In this document: in pieces, positions 42,512-53,084 of the stretch
How the letters are laid out: each line of letters begins with the position of its first letter
How positions within the stretch are numbered: the stretch's first letter is position 1
Source of the DNA: Chryseomicrobium aureum
GTDB taxonomy: Bacteria; Bacillota; Bacilli; Bacillales_A; Planococcaceae
Assembly (NCBI RefSeq): GCF_016909155.1
Contig: NZ_JAFBFG010000019.1
Coordinates: forward strand, 1 to 56,407
Length of the DNA stretch: 56,407 nt
Direction: 5' to 3'
Notes under the pieces: generated by a model
What the model was told of the DNA's origin: nothing
Seen by the model: the letters and a program-made list of their open reading frames with translations, nothing else
Database searches by the model: none
Made by a program: the position numbers and the translations under genes

Positions 42512-44257
42512 ATGGATGTAATTAAACGCTATATGCAGTTTGTAAAACCGTACAATTGGCAAATTGCCATTACGATCTTCATCGGAATCATAAAGTTTGC
42601 CATCCCGCTTTTCATCCCTATTCTTATTAAAATTGTTATCGATGATATCATTGGCGGAAACATGTCAGATGCCGAGAAGTTGCGTCTGTTATTTTATTGG
42701 TTAGGAGGAACCGCACTAGTTTTCTTCCTCGTACGGCCACCGATTGAATACTATAGACAATATCTTGCGCAATACGTGAGTAACAAGATTTTATTTGATA
42801 TCCGGGAAAAATTATTCGACCATCTGCAAAAGTTGAGCTTGAAATACTATGCCAACACACGTGCCGGTGAAGTCATCTCGCGTGTAATCAATGATGTCGA
42901 GCAAACAAAGAACTTTGTTGTGATTGGGTTAATGAATGTATGGCTGGACCTTGCAACAATTTTGATTGCTATTGGAATAATGTTGACACTCAATGTGAAA
43001 TTAACGCTCGTCACGCTTATTGCATTCCCGTTTTATGCGTTCAGCGTCAAATATTTCTTTGGTCGACTAAGAGATCTCACACGACAACGCTCTCAAGCTC
43101 TAGCAGGCGTTCAAAGTTACTTACATGAACGTGTTCAAGGGATGAGTGTCATCAAAACATTCACACTCGAGCAGCATGAACAAAGAAATTTTGACGAAGC
43201 AAATGGGGAATTTTTAGACAAGGCGATGGACCAGACAAAGTGGAATGCAAAAGCTTTTGCAGTCGTCAACACCATTACAGATGTGGCCCCACTACTTGTC
43301 ATTGCTTACGCTGGTTACGAAGCAATTACTGGTGACCTTTCAGTCGGAACAATGGCAGCATTCGTAGCCTATATTGAAAGACTCTATAGCCCACTGCGTC
43401 GACTGGTCAACTCATCGACGACACTAACACAATCCATTGCCTCGATGGACAGGATGTTTGAATTGATGGATGAGGGCTATGAGGTACAAGATCGACCAGG
43501 TGCAAAAACACTAGATAAGGCTAACGGGGAACTTTCTTTTCAAAATGTTTATTTCCAGTATGAAGAAGAAGGAACGCCTGTATTGCGTGGTATCAACTTT
43601 ACCATCCATCCAGGGGAAACTGTCGCATTTGTTGGGATGAGTGGTGGTGGAAAGTCGACAATCATTAGTTTGCTCCCACGTTTCTACGACGTGACGGATG
43701 GTGCAATTCGCTTAGATGGCACGGATATTCGCGATGTTACGATAGAGTCTCTCCGAAAGCAAATAGGACTTGTTCTGCAAGATTCCTTATTGTTCAGTGA
43801 TTCTATTAAAATGAATATCGCGATGGGAAATCCAAAAGCGACAGATGAAGAAATTATTGCAGCAGCTAAAGCAGCAAATGCACATGATTTCATCATGGGT
43901 CTGCCAAACGGCTATGATACAACAGTTGGGGAAAGAGGCGTCAAACTGTCAGGTGGACAAAAGCAACGAATCGCTATTGCACGTGTCTTTTTGAAGGATC
44001 CACGCATTTTGGTTTTAGACGAAGCAACTTCTGCACTCGATTTAGAGAGCGAAGCACTCATTCAAGACTCGTTAGAGCGACTCGCGAAGGATCGAACAAC
44101 TTTAGTGGTCGCGCATCGTCTATCTACGATTACACACGCGGATCAAATTCTGGTCGTCGAACATGGTCAAATTACCGAATCAGGAACTCACGCTCAATTG
44201 ATGAAAAAGCAAGGTGCTTACTATAACTTATTCCAAGTGCAACAATTAGAAGACTAG
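42512..44257 (+). CDS. ABC transporter, fused permease/ATPase (YgaD-like)
   Basis: 581 aa from ATG 42512 (AAAGGAG 7 nt upstream). The long upstream extension of the frame runs into ntdP. Six transmembrane helices (about 15-305), then the nucleotide-binding domain: Walker [16 protein letters not shown], signature [14 protein letters not shown], Walker [13 protein letters not shown]-loop VAHRLST. A half-size exporter expected to dimerise, of the lipid/multidrug type (MsbA/BmrA-like). Same position as B. subtilis ygaD (580 aa). Confidence 0.93.
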   Translation: MDVIKRYMQFVKPYNWQIAITIFIGIIKFAIPLFIPILIKIVIDDIIGGNMSDAEKLRLLFYWLGGTALVFFLVRPPIEYYRQYLAQYVSNKILFDIREKLFDHLQKLSLKYYANTRAGEVISRVINDVEQTKNFVVIGLMNVWLDLATILIAIGIMLTLNVKLTLVTLIAFPFYAFSVKYFFGRLRDLTRQRSQALAGVQSYLHERVQGMSVIKTFTLEQHEQRNFDEANGEFLDKAMDQTKWNAKAFAVVNTITDVAPLLVIAYAGYEAITGDLSVGTMAAFVAYIERLYSPLRRLVNSSTTLTQSIASMDRMFELMDEGYEVQDRPGAKTLDKANGELSFQNVYFQYEEEGTPVLRGINFTIHPGETVAFVGMSGGGKSTIISLLPRFYDVTDGAIRLDGTDIRDVTIESLRKQIGLVLQDSLLFSDSIKMNIAMGNPKATDEEIIAAAKAANAHDFIMGLPNGYDTTVGERGVKLSGGQKQRIAIARVFLKDPRILVLDEATSALDLESEALIQDSLERLAKDRTTLVVAHRLSTITHADQILVVEHGQITESGTHAQLMKKQGAYYNLFQVQQLED

Positions 44258-44303
44258 AAACCAGTGCGTTTACTTAAAGTAGAGTAAACGCATTGGTTTT
44301 TTT
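44258..44303 (+). terminator. Terminator after the ABC exporter
   Basis: AAACCAGTGCGTTTACT / AGTAAACGCATTGGTTT stem (one wobble) with a T7 run. Confidence 0.87.
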
Positions 44304-44362
44304 ATTTTAAACGAAAATATTAGTATAGCTTTTTAAATATAATTTATTTATAAAAAAAGTGA

Positions 44363-44434
44363 TTGCAAGGAAGGATTTCTTGTGTAAAATAATAATTACA
44401 TAAAATTCATTTAATAAAGAATTTTCAGATAGTG
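44363..44434 (+). promoter_or_regulatory. dpp operon promoter with CodY-like box
   Basis: TTGCAA (44363-44368), 16-nt spacer, TAAAAT (44385-44390). Downstream, AATTTTCAGATAGTG (44420-44434) matches the CodY consensus AATTTTCWGAAAATT at 12 of 15 positions, placed about +23 as for a roadblock repressor. Confidence 0.55.
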
Positions 44435-44448
44435 GAGAGGGGCGCATC

Positions 44449-45468
44449 ATGACAAAACGCAAAGCTGTCCTAGAAGTCAAAAACCTTCAAACATCTTTCT
44501 TCACAGACGACGGAGTTATTCCTTCAGTCGATTATGTAGATTTCGAAGTTCGTGAAGGAGAAATCCTAGGAATCGTTGGAGAGTCGGGAAGTGGAAAAAG
44601 TGTAACCAGTTTATCTGTAATGGGACTTATTCCTTCACCTCCAGGAAAAATCACTTCAGGTGAGATTCTTTACAACGGCACAGACATTTCAAAATACAAT
44701 GACAAGAAAATGAGAAGTATACGTGGAAATGAAATTGCGATGATTTTCCAAGAACCCATGACATCGTTAAATCCACTTTTTACGATTGGAAGCCAAATGA
44801 AAGAAGCAGTTCTCCTACATAAAAAAGGCTGGTCTAAAAAACAAGCACATGCTCGGGCAGTAGAAATGTTGAAACTTGTAGGTCTTCCTCGTGCAGAAGA
44901 ATTGATGAAAGATTATCCGCATCAATTGTCTGGCGGAATGAGACAACGTGTGATGATTGCCATGGCCCTAGTCTGTGATCCGAAAGTATTGATTGCTGAT
45001 GAACCGACTACGGCACTCGACGTGACGATTCAAGCACAAATTCTGAAGTTGATGAAAGACTTAAACACACGTTTAAACACGGCGATCATCCTCATTACAC
45101 ATGATTTAGGCGTAGTAGCTGAAACGTGTGAACGTGTTGTCGTCATGTATGCAGGTAAAGTGGTAGAAGAAGGACCGGTTGAAAAGATTTTCACAAACCC
45201 AGAGCATCCGTATACAAAGGGTCTTCTTGCTTCGGTACCGGATATGCGTTTCAAAAAGCAGTCCCTGTACTCGATTCCAGGTAACGTACCAAAACCTGGT
45301 TCTATCAAAGAAGGCTGTCGTTTCGCAGCGCGTTGCTCGGAAGTATTTGGTCGCTGTACTGTGGAATCACCTCCTCTATACCAAACAGCAGCTGAACATA
45401 AGACACGCTGTTTCTTATACGACACGGAGGAGGTAGCTAATCATGACAGAGCCATTGTTGAAAGTTGA
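44449..45468 (+). CDS. dppD: Dipeptide/oligopeptide ABC transporter ATP-binding protein (DppD/OppD)
   Basis: 339 aa. Walker [18 protein letters not shown]-loop [11 protein letters not shown], signature [16 protein letters not shown], Walker [15 protein letters not shown] and the C-terminal oligopeptide-transporter extension with cysteines ([20 protein letters not shown]) that in relatives bind an iron-sulfur cluster. First gene of dppD-F-E-B-C. Overlaps the next gene by 26 bp. Confidence 0.93.
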   Translation: MTKRKAVLEVKNLQTSFFTDDGVIPSVDYVDFEVREGEILGIVGESGSGKSVTSLSVMGLIPSPPGKITSGEILYNGTDISKYNDKKMRSIRGNEIAMIFQEPMTSLNPLFTIGSQMKEAVLLHKKGWSKKQAHARAVEMLKLVGLPRAEELMKDYPHQLSGGMRQRVMIAMALVCDPKVLIADEPTTALDVTIQAQILKLMKDLNTRLNTAIILITHDLGVVAETCERVVVMYAGKVVEEGPVEKIFTNPEHPYTKGLLASVPDMRFKKQSLYSIPGNVPKPGSIKEGCRFAARCSEVFGRCTVESPPLYQTAAEHKTRCFLYDTEEVANHDRAIVES

Positions 45469-46456
45469 AGGGCTTAAAAAATATTTCCCAGTAAAAAATG
45501 GCCTGTTCGGAAAGACGACGGGGCATGTCAAAGCAGTGGATGACGTTTCTTTCTATGTGAATGAAGGAGAAACACTTGGCATTGTTGGAGAATCAGGATG
45601 TGGGAAGTCCACTACGGGACGGATGCTCATGCGCCTTCTGGAACCGACAGAAGGAAAAGTAACCTTTGATGGACAAGAACTTACGACATTGTCCGCACAA
45701 GAAATGCGTAAAGCACGTCGAGAAATCCAAATGGTGTTCCAAGATCCCTATGCGTCTTTGAATCCACGTCACACAGTGGAAAAGATTTTGATGGAGCCAC
45801 TCATTGTTCACAACATTGGTGATACGAAATCCCGTAAGAAAATGGTGAAAGACTTTTTAGAAATAGTAGGACTCAGTAGTTATCACGCTAAGCGTTATCC
45901 TCACCAATTTAGTGGGGGACAGCGCCAACGTATTGGGATCGCACGCGCATTGATGACCAATCCAAAACTGATCATTGCAGATGAACCTGTCTCCGCTCTC
46001 GACGTATCGATTCAAGCTCAGGTGCTCAATTTGATGCAAAAACTGCAACGAGAGTTGAAATTGACGTATATTTTCATCGCGCATGACTTAGGCGTTGTTC
46101 GGCATATCAGTGATCGAGTTGGTGTGATGTACTTAGGAAAGATGGTGGAACTTGCGTCGAGTGAGAATCTTTACGCAGACCCGCTTCACCCCTATACAAA
46201 AGCACTACTCTCAGCTGTACCTGTACCAGACCCGAACTTTACGCGGGAAGAAATCTTGTTAGAAGGAGATATCCCGAGTCCTTCGAATCCGCCAAGTGGG
46301 TGCACATTCCATACACGCTGTCCATTTGCAAAGGAACAGTGTAAGCAAGTCGTTCCTCAACTCGAGGAAGTCAAACCAGGTCATTATGTTGCGTGTCATT
46401 TATATGATGCAGACATGATAGATAAAAAATCGTGGAGGGGTCTTAATGAGAAATAA
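45443..46456 (+). CDS. dppF: Dipeptide/oligopeptide ABC transporter ATP-binding protein (DppF/OppF)
   Basis: 337 aa, start with GGAGG 10 nt upstream in the dppD end. The N-terminal insertion KYFPVKNGLFGKTTGHVKAV is typical of OppF/DppF. Walker A GIVGESGCGKSTTGRM, signature FSGGQRQRIGIARAL, Walker B LIIADEPVSALDVS and C-terminal GCTFHTRCPFAKEQC are seen. It pairs with DppD as a heterodimer, and overlaps dppE by 11 bp. Confidence 0.93.
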   Translation: MTEPLLKVEGLKKYFPVKNGLFGKTTGHVKAVDDVSFYVNEGETLGIVGESGCGKSTTGRMLMRLLEPTEGKVTFDGQELTTLSAQEMRKARREIQMVFQDPYASLNPRHTVEKILMEPLIVHNIGDTKSRKKMVKDFLEIVGLSSYHAKRYPHQFSGGQRQRIGIARALMTNPKLIIADEPVSALDVSIQAQVLNLMQKLQRELKLTYIFIAHDLGVVRHISDRVGVMYLGKMVELASSENLYADPLHPYTKALLSAVPVPDPNFTREEILLEGDIPSPSNPPSGCTFHTRCPFAKEQCKQVVPQLEEVKPGHYVACHLYDADMIDKKSWRGLNEK

Positions 46457-48083
46457 GAAAATTTGGTCGTTCCTGTTGTTCTTCGGATTGATCATGATGC
46501 TCTTCTTAGCAGCTTGTAGCTCGGATGAACAAGGCTCAGAAGGCAACAATGAAGAAGGAAACAATGAAGAAGGCACGAATGAAGAATCAGGCGAACCAAA
46601 AGTATTAATCTTTGGTCGTGGGGGAGATTCGGTCAGCCTTGACCCAATCGCTGTAACGGATGGAGAGTCTTTCAAAGTTACACAAAACGTTTTTGAAACG
46701 CTTGTAAACTTTGGTGAGCAAGATACGACAATCAACCCAGGTCTTGCAAAAGAGTGGACTGTCTCTGACGACGGATTGACGTATACGTTCATGCTTGAAG
46801 AAGGCGTGAAATTCCATGACGGCACTGATTTCAATGCAGAAGCTGTTGTAGCAAACTTTGATCGCTGGTCTTCAGGTACAGCAGATAAGTACTACTATTA
46901 CAAATCGATGTTCGGTGGATTTGGTGATGAAGAAGGTCACGTAATCGAATCTGTTACTGCAGATGATGAGTTCACAGTGACATTCAAGCTGAAGCGTCCA
47001 CAAGCACCATTCTTAAAGAACATCGCAATGAGCCCATTCGGTATGGGGTCACCAACAGCATTTGAAGCAGCTGGCGATGCATTTGGAGATGAGCCAGTCG
47101 GTACTGGACCATTCAAATTTGTAGAGTGGAAGCGCAATGACTCGATCACAATCGAGAAGTTCGAAGATTACTGGCAAGAAGGGTTCCCGAAACTTGATCG
47201 CGTTGTATTCCGCGCAATTCCGGACAACTCAGCTCGTCTTAACGCATTACTTACGGGTGAAATTGATTTAGCAGATGGTGTAAACCCATCAGACGGAGCT
47301 TCAATTGAAGGAGATGCTGCACTTCAATTGTTCGAGCGTCCATCTATGAACGTTGGTTACCTTGGTTTAACAAACACGCGTCCTCCATTTGACAATGTAT
47401 TAGTTCGTCAAGCGATGAACCATGCAATTGACAAACAAGCAATCGTGGATGCATTCTTTGAAGGTCGTGCAGAAGTGGCTGTGAACCCAATGCCACCAAG
47501 TATCTCTGGATACAACGATCAAATCGAAGGTTATGACTATGATCCAGAACGTGCAAAAGAGCTACTTGCTGAAGCAGGTCTACCAGATGGATTTGAGATG
47601 GAACTATGGGCAATGCCTGTACCACGTCCATATATGCCAGATGGTATGAAAGTTGCTGAAGTTATGCAGAAAAACTTAGCAGACGTTGGAATCACTGCTG
47701 AAATCGTGTCATTCGAGTGGGCTACTTACCTTGAAAAAGCACGTAACGGAGAAGCAGATGCGTTCATGTTAGGTTGGACGGGTGACAATGGTGACGCTGA
47801 TAACTTCCTATACGTACTTCTTGATGGAGACAACATCGGAAGCAACAACTACACATACTATGACAACGAAGAATTACATGAACTTTTAATCGCAGCGCAA
47901 TCTGAAGTTGACGAAAATACACGTAACGAATTGTACATGCAAGCACAAGAAATCATCCATGAGGATGCTCCTTGGGTTCCACTTGCTCACTCTACACCGT
48001 TACTAGCAGGGAAAGCTGAACTTACTGGGTTTACACCACACCCAACAGGTTCTGACAAACTGCACACTGTTGATTTCGAATAA
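46446..48083 (+). CDS. dppE: Peptide-binding lipoprotein of the ABC transporter (DppE-like)
   Basis: 545 aa. Lipoprotein signal with lipobox LAAC (Cys24 region), a Glu/Asn-rich linker (EGNNEEGNNEEGTNEES), then an SBP family 5 domain: PGLAKEWTVSDDGLTYTF, GVKFHDGTDFNAEAVVANF, VGTGPFKFVEWKRND and DNSARLNALLTGEIDLADG. Captures di-/oligopeptides (heme or nickel carriers exist in the family). It sits in the middle of the operon, before the permeases, with a terminator-like hairpin after it, so its mRNA may accumulate above the permease genes. Confidence 0.93.
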   Translation: MRNKKIWSFLLFFGLIMMLFLAACSSDEQGSEGNNEEGNNEEGTNEESGEPKVLIFGRGGDSVSLDPIAVTDGESFKVTQNVFETLVNFGEQDTTINPGLAKEWTVSDDGLTYTFMLEEGVKFHDGTDFNAEAVVANFDRWSSGTADKYYYYKSMFGGFGDEEGHVIESVTADDEFTVTFKLKRPQAPFLKNIAMSPFGMGSPTAFEAAGDAFGDEPVGTGPFKFVEWKRNDSITIEKFEDYWQEGFPKLDRVVFRAIPDNSARLNALLTGEIDLADGVNPSDGASIEGDAALQLFERPSMNVGYLGLTNTRPPFDNVLVRQAMNHAIDKQAIVDAFFEGRAEVAVNPMPPSISGYNDQIEGYDYDPERAKELLAEAGLPDGFEMELWAMPVPRPYMPDGMKVAEVMQKNLADVGITAEIVSFEWATYLEKARNGEADAFMLGWTGDNGDADNFLYVLLDGDNIGSNNYTYYDNEELHELLIAAQSEVDENTRNELYMQAQEIIHEDAPWVPLAHSTPLLAGKAELTGFTPHPTGSDKLHTVDFE

Positions 48084-48097
48084 TATGCTGAGAGGAT

Positions 48098-48129
48098 GAG
48101 GGGAATCTTCGAGATTTCCCTCTCTTTTT
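48098..48129 (+). terminator. Intra-operon attenuator after dppE
   Basis: GAGGGGAATC/GATTTCCCTC stem with loop TTCGA and a T5 run. The permease genes follow, so termination must be partial. Confidence 0.7.
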
Positions 48130-48163
48130 ATGACGTTTTACTAAAGGGGAAGAGGTGAAGAGC

Positions 48164-49168
48164 GTGGTCAATTATATTGGTAGACGCTTATTACAGTTAA
48201 TCCCAGTTTTGCTCGGAATGACGTTCGTAGTATTTATGATCATTCGTGCAATACCCGGAGATCCTGCTCAAGTCATTTTAGGTCAATTGGCTTCTAAAGA
48301 AGCAGTCGAAGCATTACGAGCAAAGCTCGGATTAGATAATCCCTGGTATATTCAATACTTTGAATACCTTGGAGGATTGCTCCAAGGCGACTTAGGGGAA
48401 TCCTTACGAACAAAACAGCCTGTAGCTGAAGAGGTATGGCCTTATCTGGCTGCGACATTTGAACTGGCTTTCTTTGCCATCTTAATTGCCGTAATTATCG
48501 GAGTGAATGCTGGAATTATCTCTGCATGGTTCCAGAACTCATGGTTTGATTACACTGCCATGGTACTTGCACTTGTTGGAGTATCCATGCCGATTTTCTG
48601 GTTAGGTTTAATGGAACAATGGATTTTTGCTATCGAGTTAGGTTGGTTCCCAACATCTGGTCGAGAGGATGTGCGAAATCCGATCAGCGCACAATCTGGT
48701 TTTTACATACTCGATACAATCATGCAAGGTCGTTTTGATCAGTTGGGTCAAGTTCTGCGTCATCTAGTATTACCAGGTATTGCGCTTGCTACAATACCAA
48801 TGGCCATCATTGCACGGATGACACGCTCTAGTATGTTAGAGGTCATGCGCTCTGATTACATCCGTACAGCGCGTGCAAAAGGTCAAAAAATGTTCTGGGT
48901 TGTATACAAGCATGCATTGAAAAATGCAGTTATCCCAGTATTAACTGTTATCGGTCTTCAAATGGGTCTACTTTTAGGTGGGGCGATTTTAACGGAAACC
49001 ATATTTTCTTGGCCAGGAATTGGGCGCTATGTATATGAAGCGATTCAGTTCCGGGATTACCCTGTAATTCAATCTGGTATTTTAATCATTGCTTTCATTT
49101 TCGTTATGATCAACCTGATTGTTGATATTTTATACGGCTTGATTGATCCACGAATCAAATATGACTAG
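48164..49168 (+). CDS. dppB: Dipeptide ABC transporter permease DppB
   Basis: 334 aa from GTG 48164 (GAGGTG 6 nt upstream). GTG 48155 is the alternative. Starts VNYIGRRLLQLIPVLLGMTF, six transmembrane helices, typical binding-protein-dependent permease EAA loop RTARAKGQKMFWVVYKHALKNAVIPV and C-terminal ETIFSWPGIGRYVYEAI. Confidence 0.93.
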   Translation: MVNYIGRRLLQLIPVLLGMTFVVFMIIRAIPGDPAQVILGQLASKEAVEALRAKLGLDNPWYIQYFEYLGGLLQGDLGESLRTKQPVAEEVWPYLAATFELAFFAILIAVIIGVNAGIISAWFQNSWFDYTAMVLALVGVSMPIFWLGLMEQWIFAIELGWFPTSGREDVRNPISAQSGFYILDTIMQGRFDQLGQVLRHLVLPGIALATIPMAIIARMTRSSMLEVMRSDYIRTARAKGQKMFWVVYKHALKNAVIPVLTVIGLQMGLLLGGAILTETIFSWPGIGRYVYEAIQFRDYPVIQSGILIIAFIFVMINLIVDILYGLIDPRIKYD

Positions 49169-49183
49169 AAAGGAGGATATTTT

Positions 49184-50086
49184 ATGACGACTCCAGATCC
49201 GAAAAATTTAGTGCCTGCAGAGCAGGAAGTGCAAATGGAACGTGAAACGGGTCCATGGCGTGATGCTTGGAAGAATTTCCGTAAAAACAAGATAGCTCTT
49301 GTTGGAAGTGTGATTGTCTTTTTCTTTATCTTACTAGCGATTTTTGGCCCATGGATTGCACCAGAAGGTATAAATGATCAAAAGTTAACGGAACGATTGA
49401 AATCTCCTTCTAGTCAATACTGGTTTGGGACAGATGATTTTGGACGCGACATTTTTTCTCGTGTTATTCTAGGGGCTCGTATTTCTCTTGGTGTTGGATT
49501 CTTTTCTGTAATTGGTTCAGTAATTGTAGGGAGCGCGCTTGGTATTATTGCCGGGTACTACGGAAAATGGGTAGACACAATCATCTCACGTGTCTTTGAC
49601 ATCATGCTCGCGTTTCCGAGTATCTTGCTTGCAATCGCTGTTGTTTCAGTATTAGGTCCTTCTTTAGTGAACGCTTTGATTGCGATTGCAATCATCAACA
49701 TTCCGAACTTTGGTCGATTGATTCGCTCCAAAGTACTGACTGTTAAACAAGAAGAGTACATTACATCAGCAAGAGCAATCGGTATGAAAGACTTCCGAAT
49801 TTTGATATCGCATATTCTTCCAAACTCGTTGGCACCGGTTATTGTAGCAGGTACACTTGCCGTCGCCTCTGCGATTATCGAAGCCGCTGCACTTGGCTTC
49901 TTAGGTCTTGGTGCACAAGCGCCAGCTCCGGAATGGGGCAAGATGCTTGCGGATGCAAGAAATTATTTGCGAAATGCTCCTTGGACGATGATTTTCCCAG
50001 GTGTAGCCATTATGCTGACCGTTCTTGGTTTTAACTTAATGGGTGATGGTCTACGAGATGCACTTGATCCGAAAATGAAAACATAA
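49184..50086 (+). CDS. dppC: Dipeptide ABC transporter permease DppC
   Basis: 300 aa, AAAGGAGG 7 nt before ATG. N-terminal cytoplasmic helix (WRDAWKNFRKNKIALVG), six membrane helices, the WFGTDDFGRDIFSRVILGARISL segment and EAA loop SARAIGMKDFRILISHILPNSLAPV. Last gene of the operon, ended by a strong hairpin. Confidence 0.94.
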   Translation: MTTPDPKNLVPAEQEVQMERETGPWRDAWKNFRKNKIALVGSVIVFFFILLAIFGPWIAPEGINDQKLTERLKSPSSQYWFGTDDFGRDIFSRVILGARISLGVGFFSVIGSVIVGSALGIIAGYYGKWVDTIISRVFDIMLAFPSILLAIAVVSVLGPSLVNALIAIAIINIPNFGRLIRSKVLTVKQEEYITSARAIGMKDFRILISHILPNSLAPVIVAGTLAVASAIIEAAALGFLGLGAQAPAPEWGKMLADARNYLRNAPWTMIFPGVAIMLTVLGFNLMGDGLRDALDPKMKT

Positions 50087-50116
50087 AAAAAGCTGCCAGC
50101 GATGGCAGCTTTTTAT
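50084..50116. terminator. Bidirectional terminator after dppC
   Basis: AAAAAGCTGCCA/TGGCAGCTTTTT stem between the dpp operon (+) and the ygaE-like gene (-). Confidence 0.88.
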
Positions 50117-51186
50117 AGTTCAACTTTCACATCAATCTCGTCCCCGTGGTACGTCTGATAGGAACTGATCAAAGTATCTAAGTGTTCGAGGTGTTCTTCA
50201 TATGTCAAAATCGCAGACAGCAGATGCAATAAATGATAGGTTGAGAAATCTTCATCTCGTTTTGTTTCGTAGATTTGTGTCATGAAAATCTCCATCACCT
50301 CATGGCGCTTAATAAAGTGATCATCATTGATCCATTCCAATTGATCAGGTTTCAATCGTCCAATAAACTTTAAATGCAGATGTTCATGGTACGTCAGAAG
50401 TGTATCCAAGCGTTCTTGAATCATCATGTGAAAATGGTCTGGCAATTGCATGATGTCATGCTCATACGCAGATAAACGCCGGATGACATATAAACTCTTA
50501 TAAGACGTCGTAATAAGTTCACGATAGATGACAAGTTTTCTTCCTTTAGCATACTTCGCTTTTTTCGTATAACCACGTTCTTCTTTGAAGAGTAAAAATA
50601 GCTGATCGATTTTGACGAGTTGCTCTTCTATTGATGTGACAGCTTGTTTAAGTGATTGATGGTCTGCAGCATGACGAATACCGATTCGAATCCAGCGAAT
50701 GATTTCATCCTGCGTGGTGCTGATTTTCGTGAACAGTCTTGTCTCGTATTTTGGAGGAATAAAGACAAGGTTCACCGCGAAGGCAGACAATACACCTACA
50801 CCAATTGTGGCTATCCGAAACATGGCAGCAATAAGGAAATCATCGCCTTGAATTTCCATCACCGCAATGATGGTAACAAGTGCAAGCGGAATCGTCTTCT
50901 GTAGCTTTAGTTTTAACATGACTGAGATGGCTATGATCGTCGTCAAACCAACCATGAAAAACGAATTACCAAAGAGCATAGCGAACGTCACGGCAAACGC
51001 CGCTCCGATCAAATTCGATTGAATCTGTTCAAAAACAGTCATATATGAGCGATAGATCGACGGCTGTACAGCAAAAATGGCCGCGATACCTGCAAAGATC
51101 GGCACAGGTAGCGCAAGTAGATCAGCAATATAAAGGGCAAGCGCTATAGCGATCCCGGTTTTAAATACACGTGCACCTAGTTTCAC
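50113..51186 (-). CDS. Aromatic acid exporter family membrane protein (YgaE-like)
   Basis: 357 aa from GTG 51186 (AAGGAG 11 nt upstream). Five to six N-terminal transmembrane helices (KLGARVFKTGIAIALALYIA, FAGIAAIFAVQPSIYRSY, QSNLIGAAFAVTFAMLFG) and a cytoplasmic helical domain from about 150, as in PF06081 proteins. The substrate is inferred from the family only. Lies 18 bp after hemL and may be co-transcribed with it. Confidence 0.88.
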   Translation of the reverse strand: MKLGARVFKTGIAIALALYIADLLALPVPIFAGIAAIFAVQPSIYRSYMTVFEQIQSNLIGAAFAVTFAMLFGNSFFMVGLTTIIAISVMLKLKLQKTIPLALVTIIAVMEIQGDDFLIAAMFRIATIGVGVLSAFAVNLVFIPPKYETRLFTKISTTQDEIIRWIRIGIRHAADHQSLKQAVTSIEEQLVKIDQLFLLFKEERGYTKKAKYAKGRKLVIYRELITTSYKSLYVIRRLSAYEHDIMQLPDHFHMMIQERLDTLLTYHEHLHLKFIGRLKPDQLEWINDDHFIKRHEVMEIFMTQIYETKRDEDFSTYHLLHLLSAILTYEEHLEHLDTLISSYQTYHGDEIDVKVEL

Positions 51187-51203
51187 TAGGCATCACACTC
51201 CTT

Positions 51204-52496
51204 TTACTGAGCCATTTTTTCAAATGCATGATTCACAGCTTTTACTGTTTCTTCAATATCTTGTTCCGTATGAGCAGTCGTAACAAACCAAGCTTCGTAC
51301 TTTGAGGGTGCTAGGTTGATGCCTTGCTCGAGCATCAAGCGGAAGAAGTGTGCGAACTGCTCGCCATCCGAAGCTTCTGCTTGCTCATAATTTTCAACCT
51401 TTTCATCTGTAAAGTAGATGGAAAGGGCTCCTCTAATACGATTCACTGTTATCGCAATTTGGTGTTGTTTCGCAGCAGCAAGAATTCCATCTTCCAAAAG
51501 TTTACCTAGACGGTCGAGTTCCTCATAAACCCCAGGCGCACGAAGAACTTCTAGACATGCGATCCCTGTTTGAATAGACGCGGGATTTCCGGCCATCGTT
51601 CCAGCTTGGTACGCTGGACCATTAGGTGCTACTTGTTCCATTACTTCTTTCTTTCCACCGTAAGCTCCGATTGGTAAGCCTCCACCAATGATTTTTCCTA
51701 ATGCTGTTAAATCTGGTTCAAATCCAAGGAGAGTAGAAGCGGCACCGTAGTGGAAACGGAATGCCGTTATCACTTCATCGTAAATGACAAGTGTGCCGTG
51801 CTTTTTCGCGTGCGTGTGAACAACTTCTAAGAATCCAGGGTTCGGTTCGACCATACCAAAGTTCCCGACAATCGGCTCTACTAAGATACCAGCTAATTCA
51901 TCTCCCCATTTGTCCATTGCTTCTATAAAACGTTCTGGATCATTAAAAGGTACAGTGATGACTTCTTCGGCGATCGATTTAGGTACACCAGCTGAATCCG
52001 GCGTCCCAAGTGTTGCCGGTCCAGAACCTGCAGCGACCAATACAAGATCTGAGTGACCATGGTAACAACCAGCAAATTTCAACATCTTTATGCGACCTGT
52101 ATATGCACGAGCCACACGGATTGTCGTCATCACAGCTTCTGTGCCCGAGTTCGTGAAACGGACTTTATCCATCGAAGGGATGGCTTCTTTCAACATCTTC
52201 GCAAATTTGATCTCGTGTTCTGTCGGTGTTCCGTACAGCAATCCATTTTGGGCTGCTGTTGTAAGTGCTTGTGTGATATGTGGGTGCGCATGACCTGTGA
52301 TGATGGGTCCGTATGCTGCCAAATAGTCGATGTACTTATTGCCATCGACATCATAAAAGTATGCACCTTGCGCTTTCGCCATCACTGTAGGTGCGCCACC
52401 TCCAACTGCTTTATAGGAGCGCGATGGGCTATTGACCCCTCCTACTATATGAGTAACTGCTTCATTATGCAGTTTTTCTGATTGTGTTCGATTCAT
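51204..52496 (-). CDS. hemL: Glutamate-1-semialdehyde 2,1-aminomutase
   Basis: 430 aa. PLP enzyme making 5-aminolevulinate from glutamate-1-semialdehyde. [63 protein letters not shown] and the lysine segment [18 protein letters not shown]. In B. subtilis terms the locus is gsaB (ygaE-gsaB-ygaF order), usually a second copy beside hemL in the hem operon. GAGGAGG precedes the ATG. Confidence 0.95.
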   Translation of the reverse strand: MNRTQSEKLHNEAVTHIVGGVNSPSRSYKAVGGGAPTVMAKAQGAYFYDVDGNKYIDYLAAYGPIITGHAHPHITQALTTAAQNGLLYGTPTEHEIKFAKMLKEAIPSMDKVRFTNSGTEAVMTTIRVARAYTGRIKMLKFAGCYHGHSDLVLVAAGSGPATLGTPDSAGVPKSIAEEVITVPFNDPERFIEAMDKWGDELAGILVEPIVGNFGMVEPNPGFLEVVHTHAKKHGTLVIYDEVITAFRFHYGAASTLLGFEPDLTALGKIIGGGLPIGAYGGKKEVMEQVAPNGPAYQAGTMAGNPASIQTGIACLEVLRAPGVYEELDRLGKLLEDGILAAAKQHQIAITVNRIRGALSIYFTDEKVENYEQAEASDGEQFAHFFRLMLEQGINLAPSKYEAWFVTTAHTEQDIEETVKAVNHAFEKMAQ

Positions 52497-52595
52497 GGAT
52501 GTTCCTCCTCTAAGTGTTCTCCCTTATTGTAGACAACTTTAATAGGAACAACAAGAACTCTATGCTATCCTAAAAAGCAAATAGGAGGGATCAAG

Positions 52596-53084
52596 ATGAC
52601 TGTAGAAAACTTAGAAGGTTTACAAGCACCATCCGTATCTTTACCAGATGAAAATGGCACGACCGTATCACTAGAAGATTACAAAGGAAAGCACTACGTA
52701 GTGTTGTATTTCTATCCACGTGACTCAACACCTGGATGCACGACGCAAGCGTGTGATTTTCGTGATCGATTCCCTGAATTTCAAGAATTAAATGCAAAAG
52801 TCATTGGTGTGAGCACAGACAGCGCCAAAAAGCACCAAAACTTTATTGCGAAAAATGACTTACCATTTTCGCTCTTAGTAGATGCGGATGCCGAAGCGGC
52901 TGAAGCTTATGGCGTGTGGAAGAAAAAGATGATGTACGGTAAAGAGTTTTATGGTATTGAACGTTCCACATTCTTAATTGCCCCTACTGGTGAAGTCGTC
53001 AAAGAATGGCGCAAAGTAAAAGTCCCAGGCCACGTTGAAGAAGTTCAAAAAACTCTTGAAGAGTCGCAGAAGGAGAACGCATGA
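52596..53084 (+). CDS. bcp: Thiol peroxidase, Bcp/PrxQ type
   Basis: 162 aa. Peroxidatic Cys in YPRDSTPGCTTQACDFRD with the second Cys five residues on (CxxxxC), and FLIAPTGEVVKEWRKVKVPGHVEEV at the end. Reduces hydroperoxides with thioredoxin. Equivalent of B. subtilis YgaF. AGGAGGG precedes the ATG. Overlaps the next gene by ATGA and lies upstream of perR, a coherent peroxide-stress cluster. Confidence 0.95.
   Translation: MTVENLEGLQAPSVSLPDENGTTVSLEDYKGKHYVVLYFYPRDSTPGCTTQACDFRDRFPEFQELNAKVIGVSTDSAKKHQNFIAKNDLPFSLLVDADAEAAEAYGVWKKKMMYGKEFYGIERSTFLIAPTGEVVKEWRKVKVPGHVEEVQKTLEESQKENA

Noticed and set aside
52053-52481. 142-codon ORF antisense to hemL
   Set aside because: It lies fully inside the well-supported hemL coding region, is cysteine-rich in a way typical of antisense shadow frames, and has no ribosome site.
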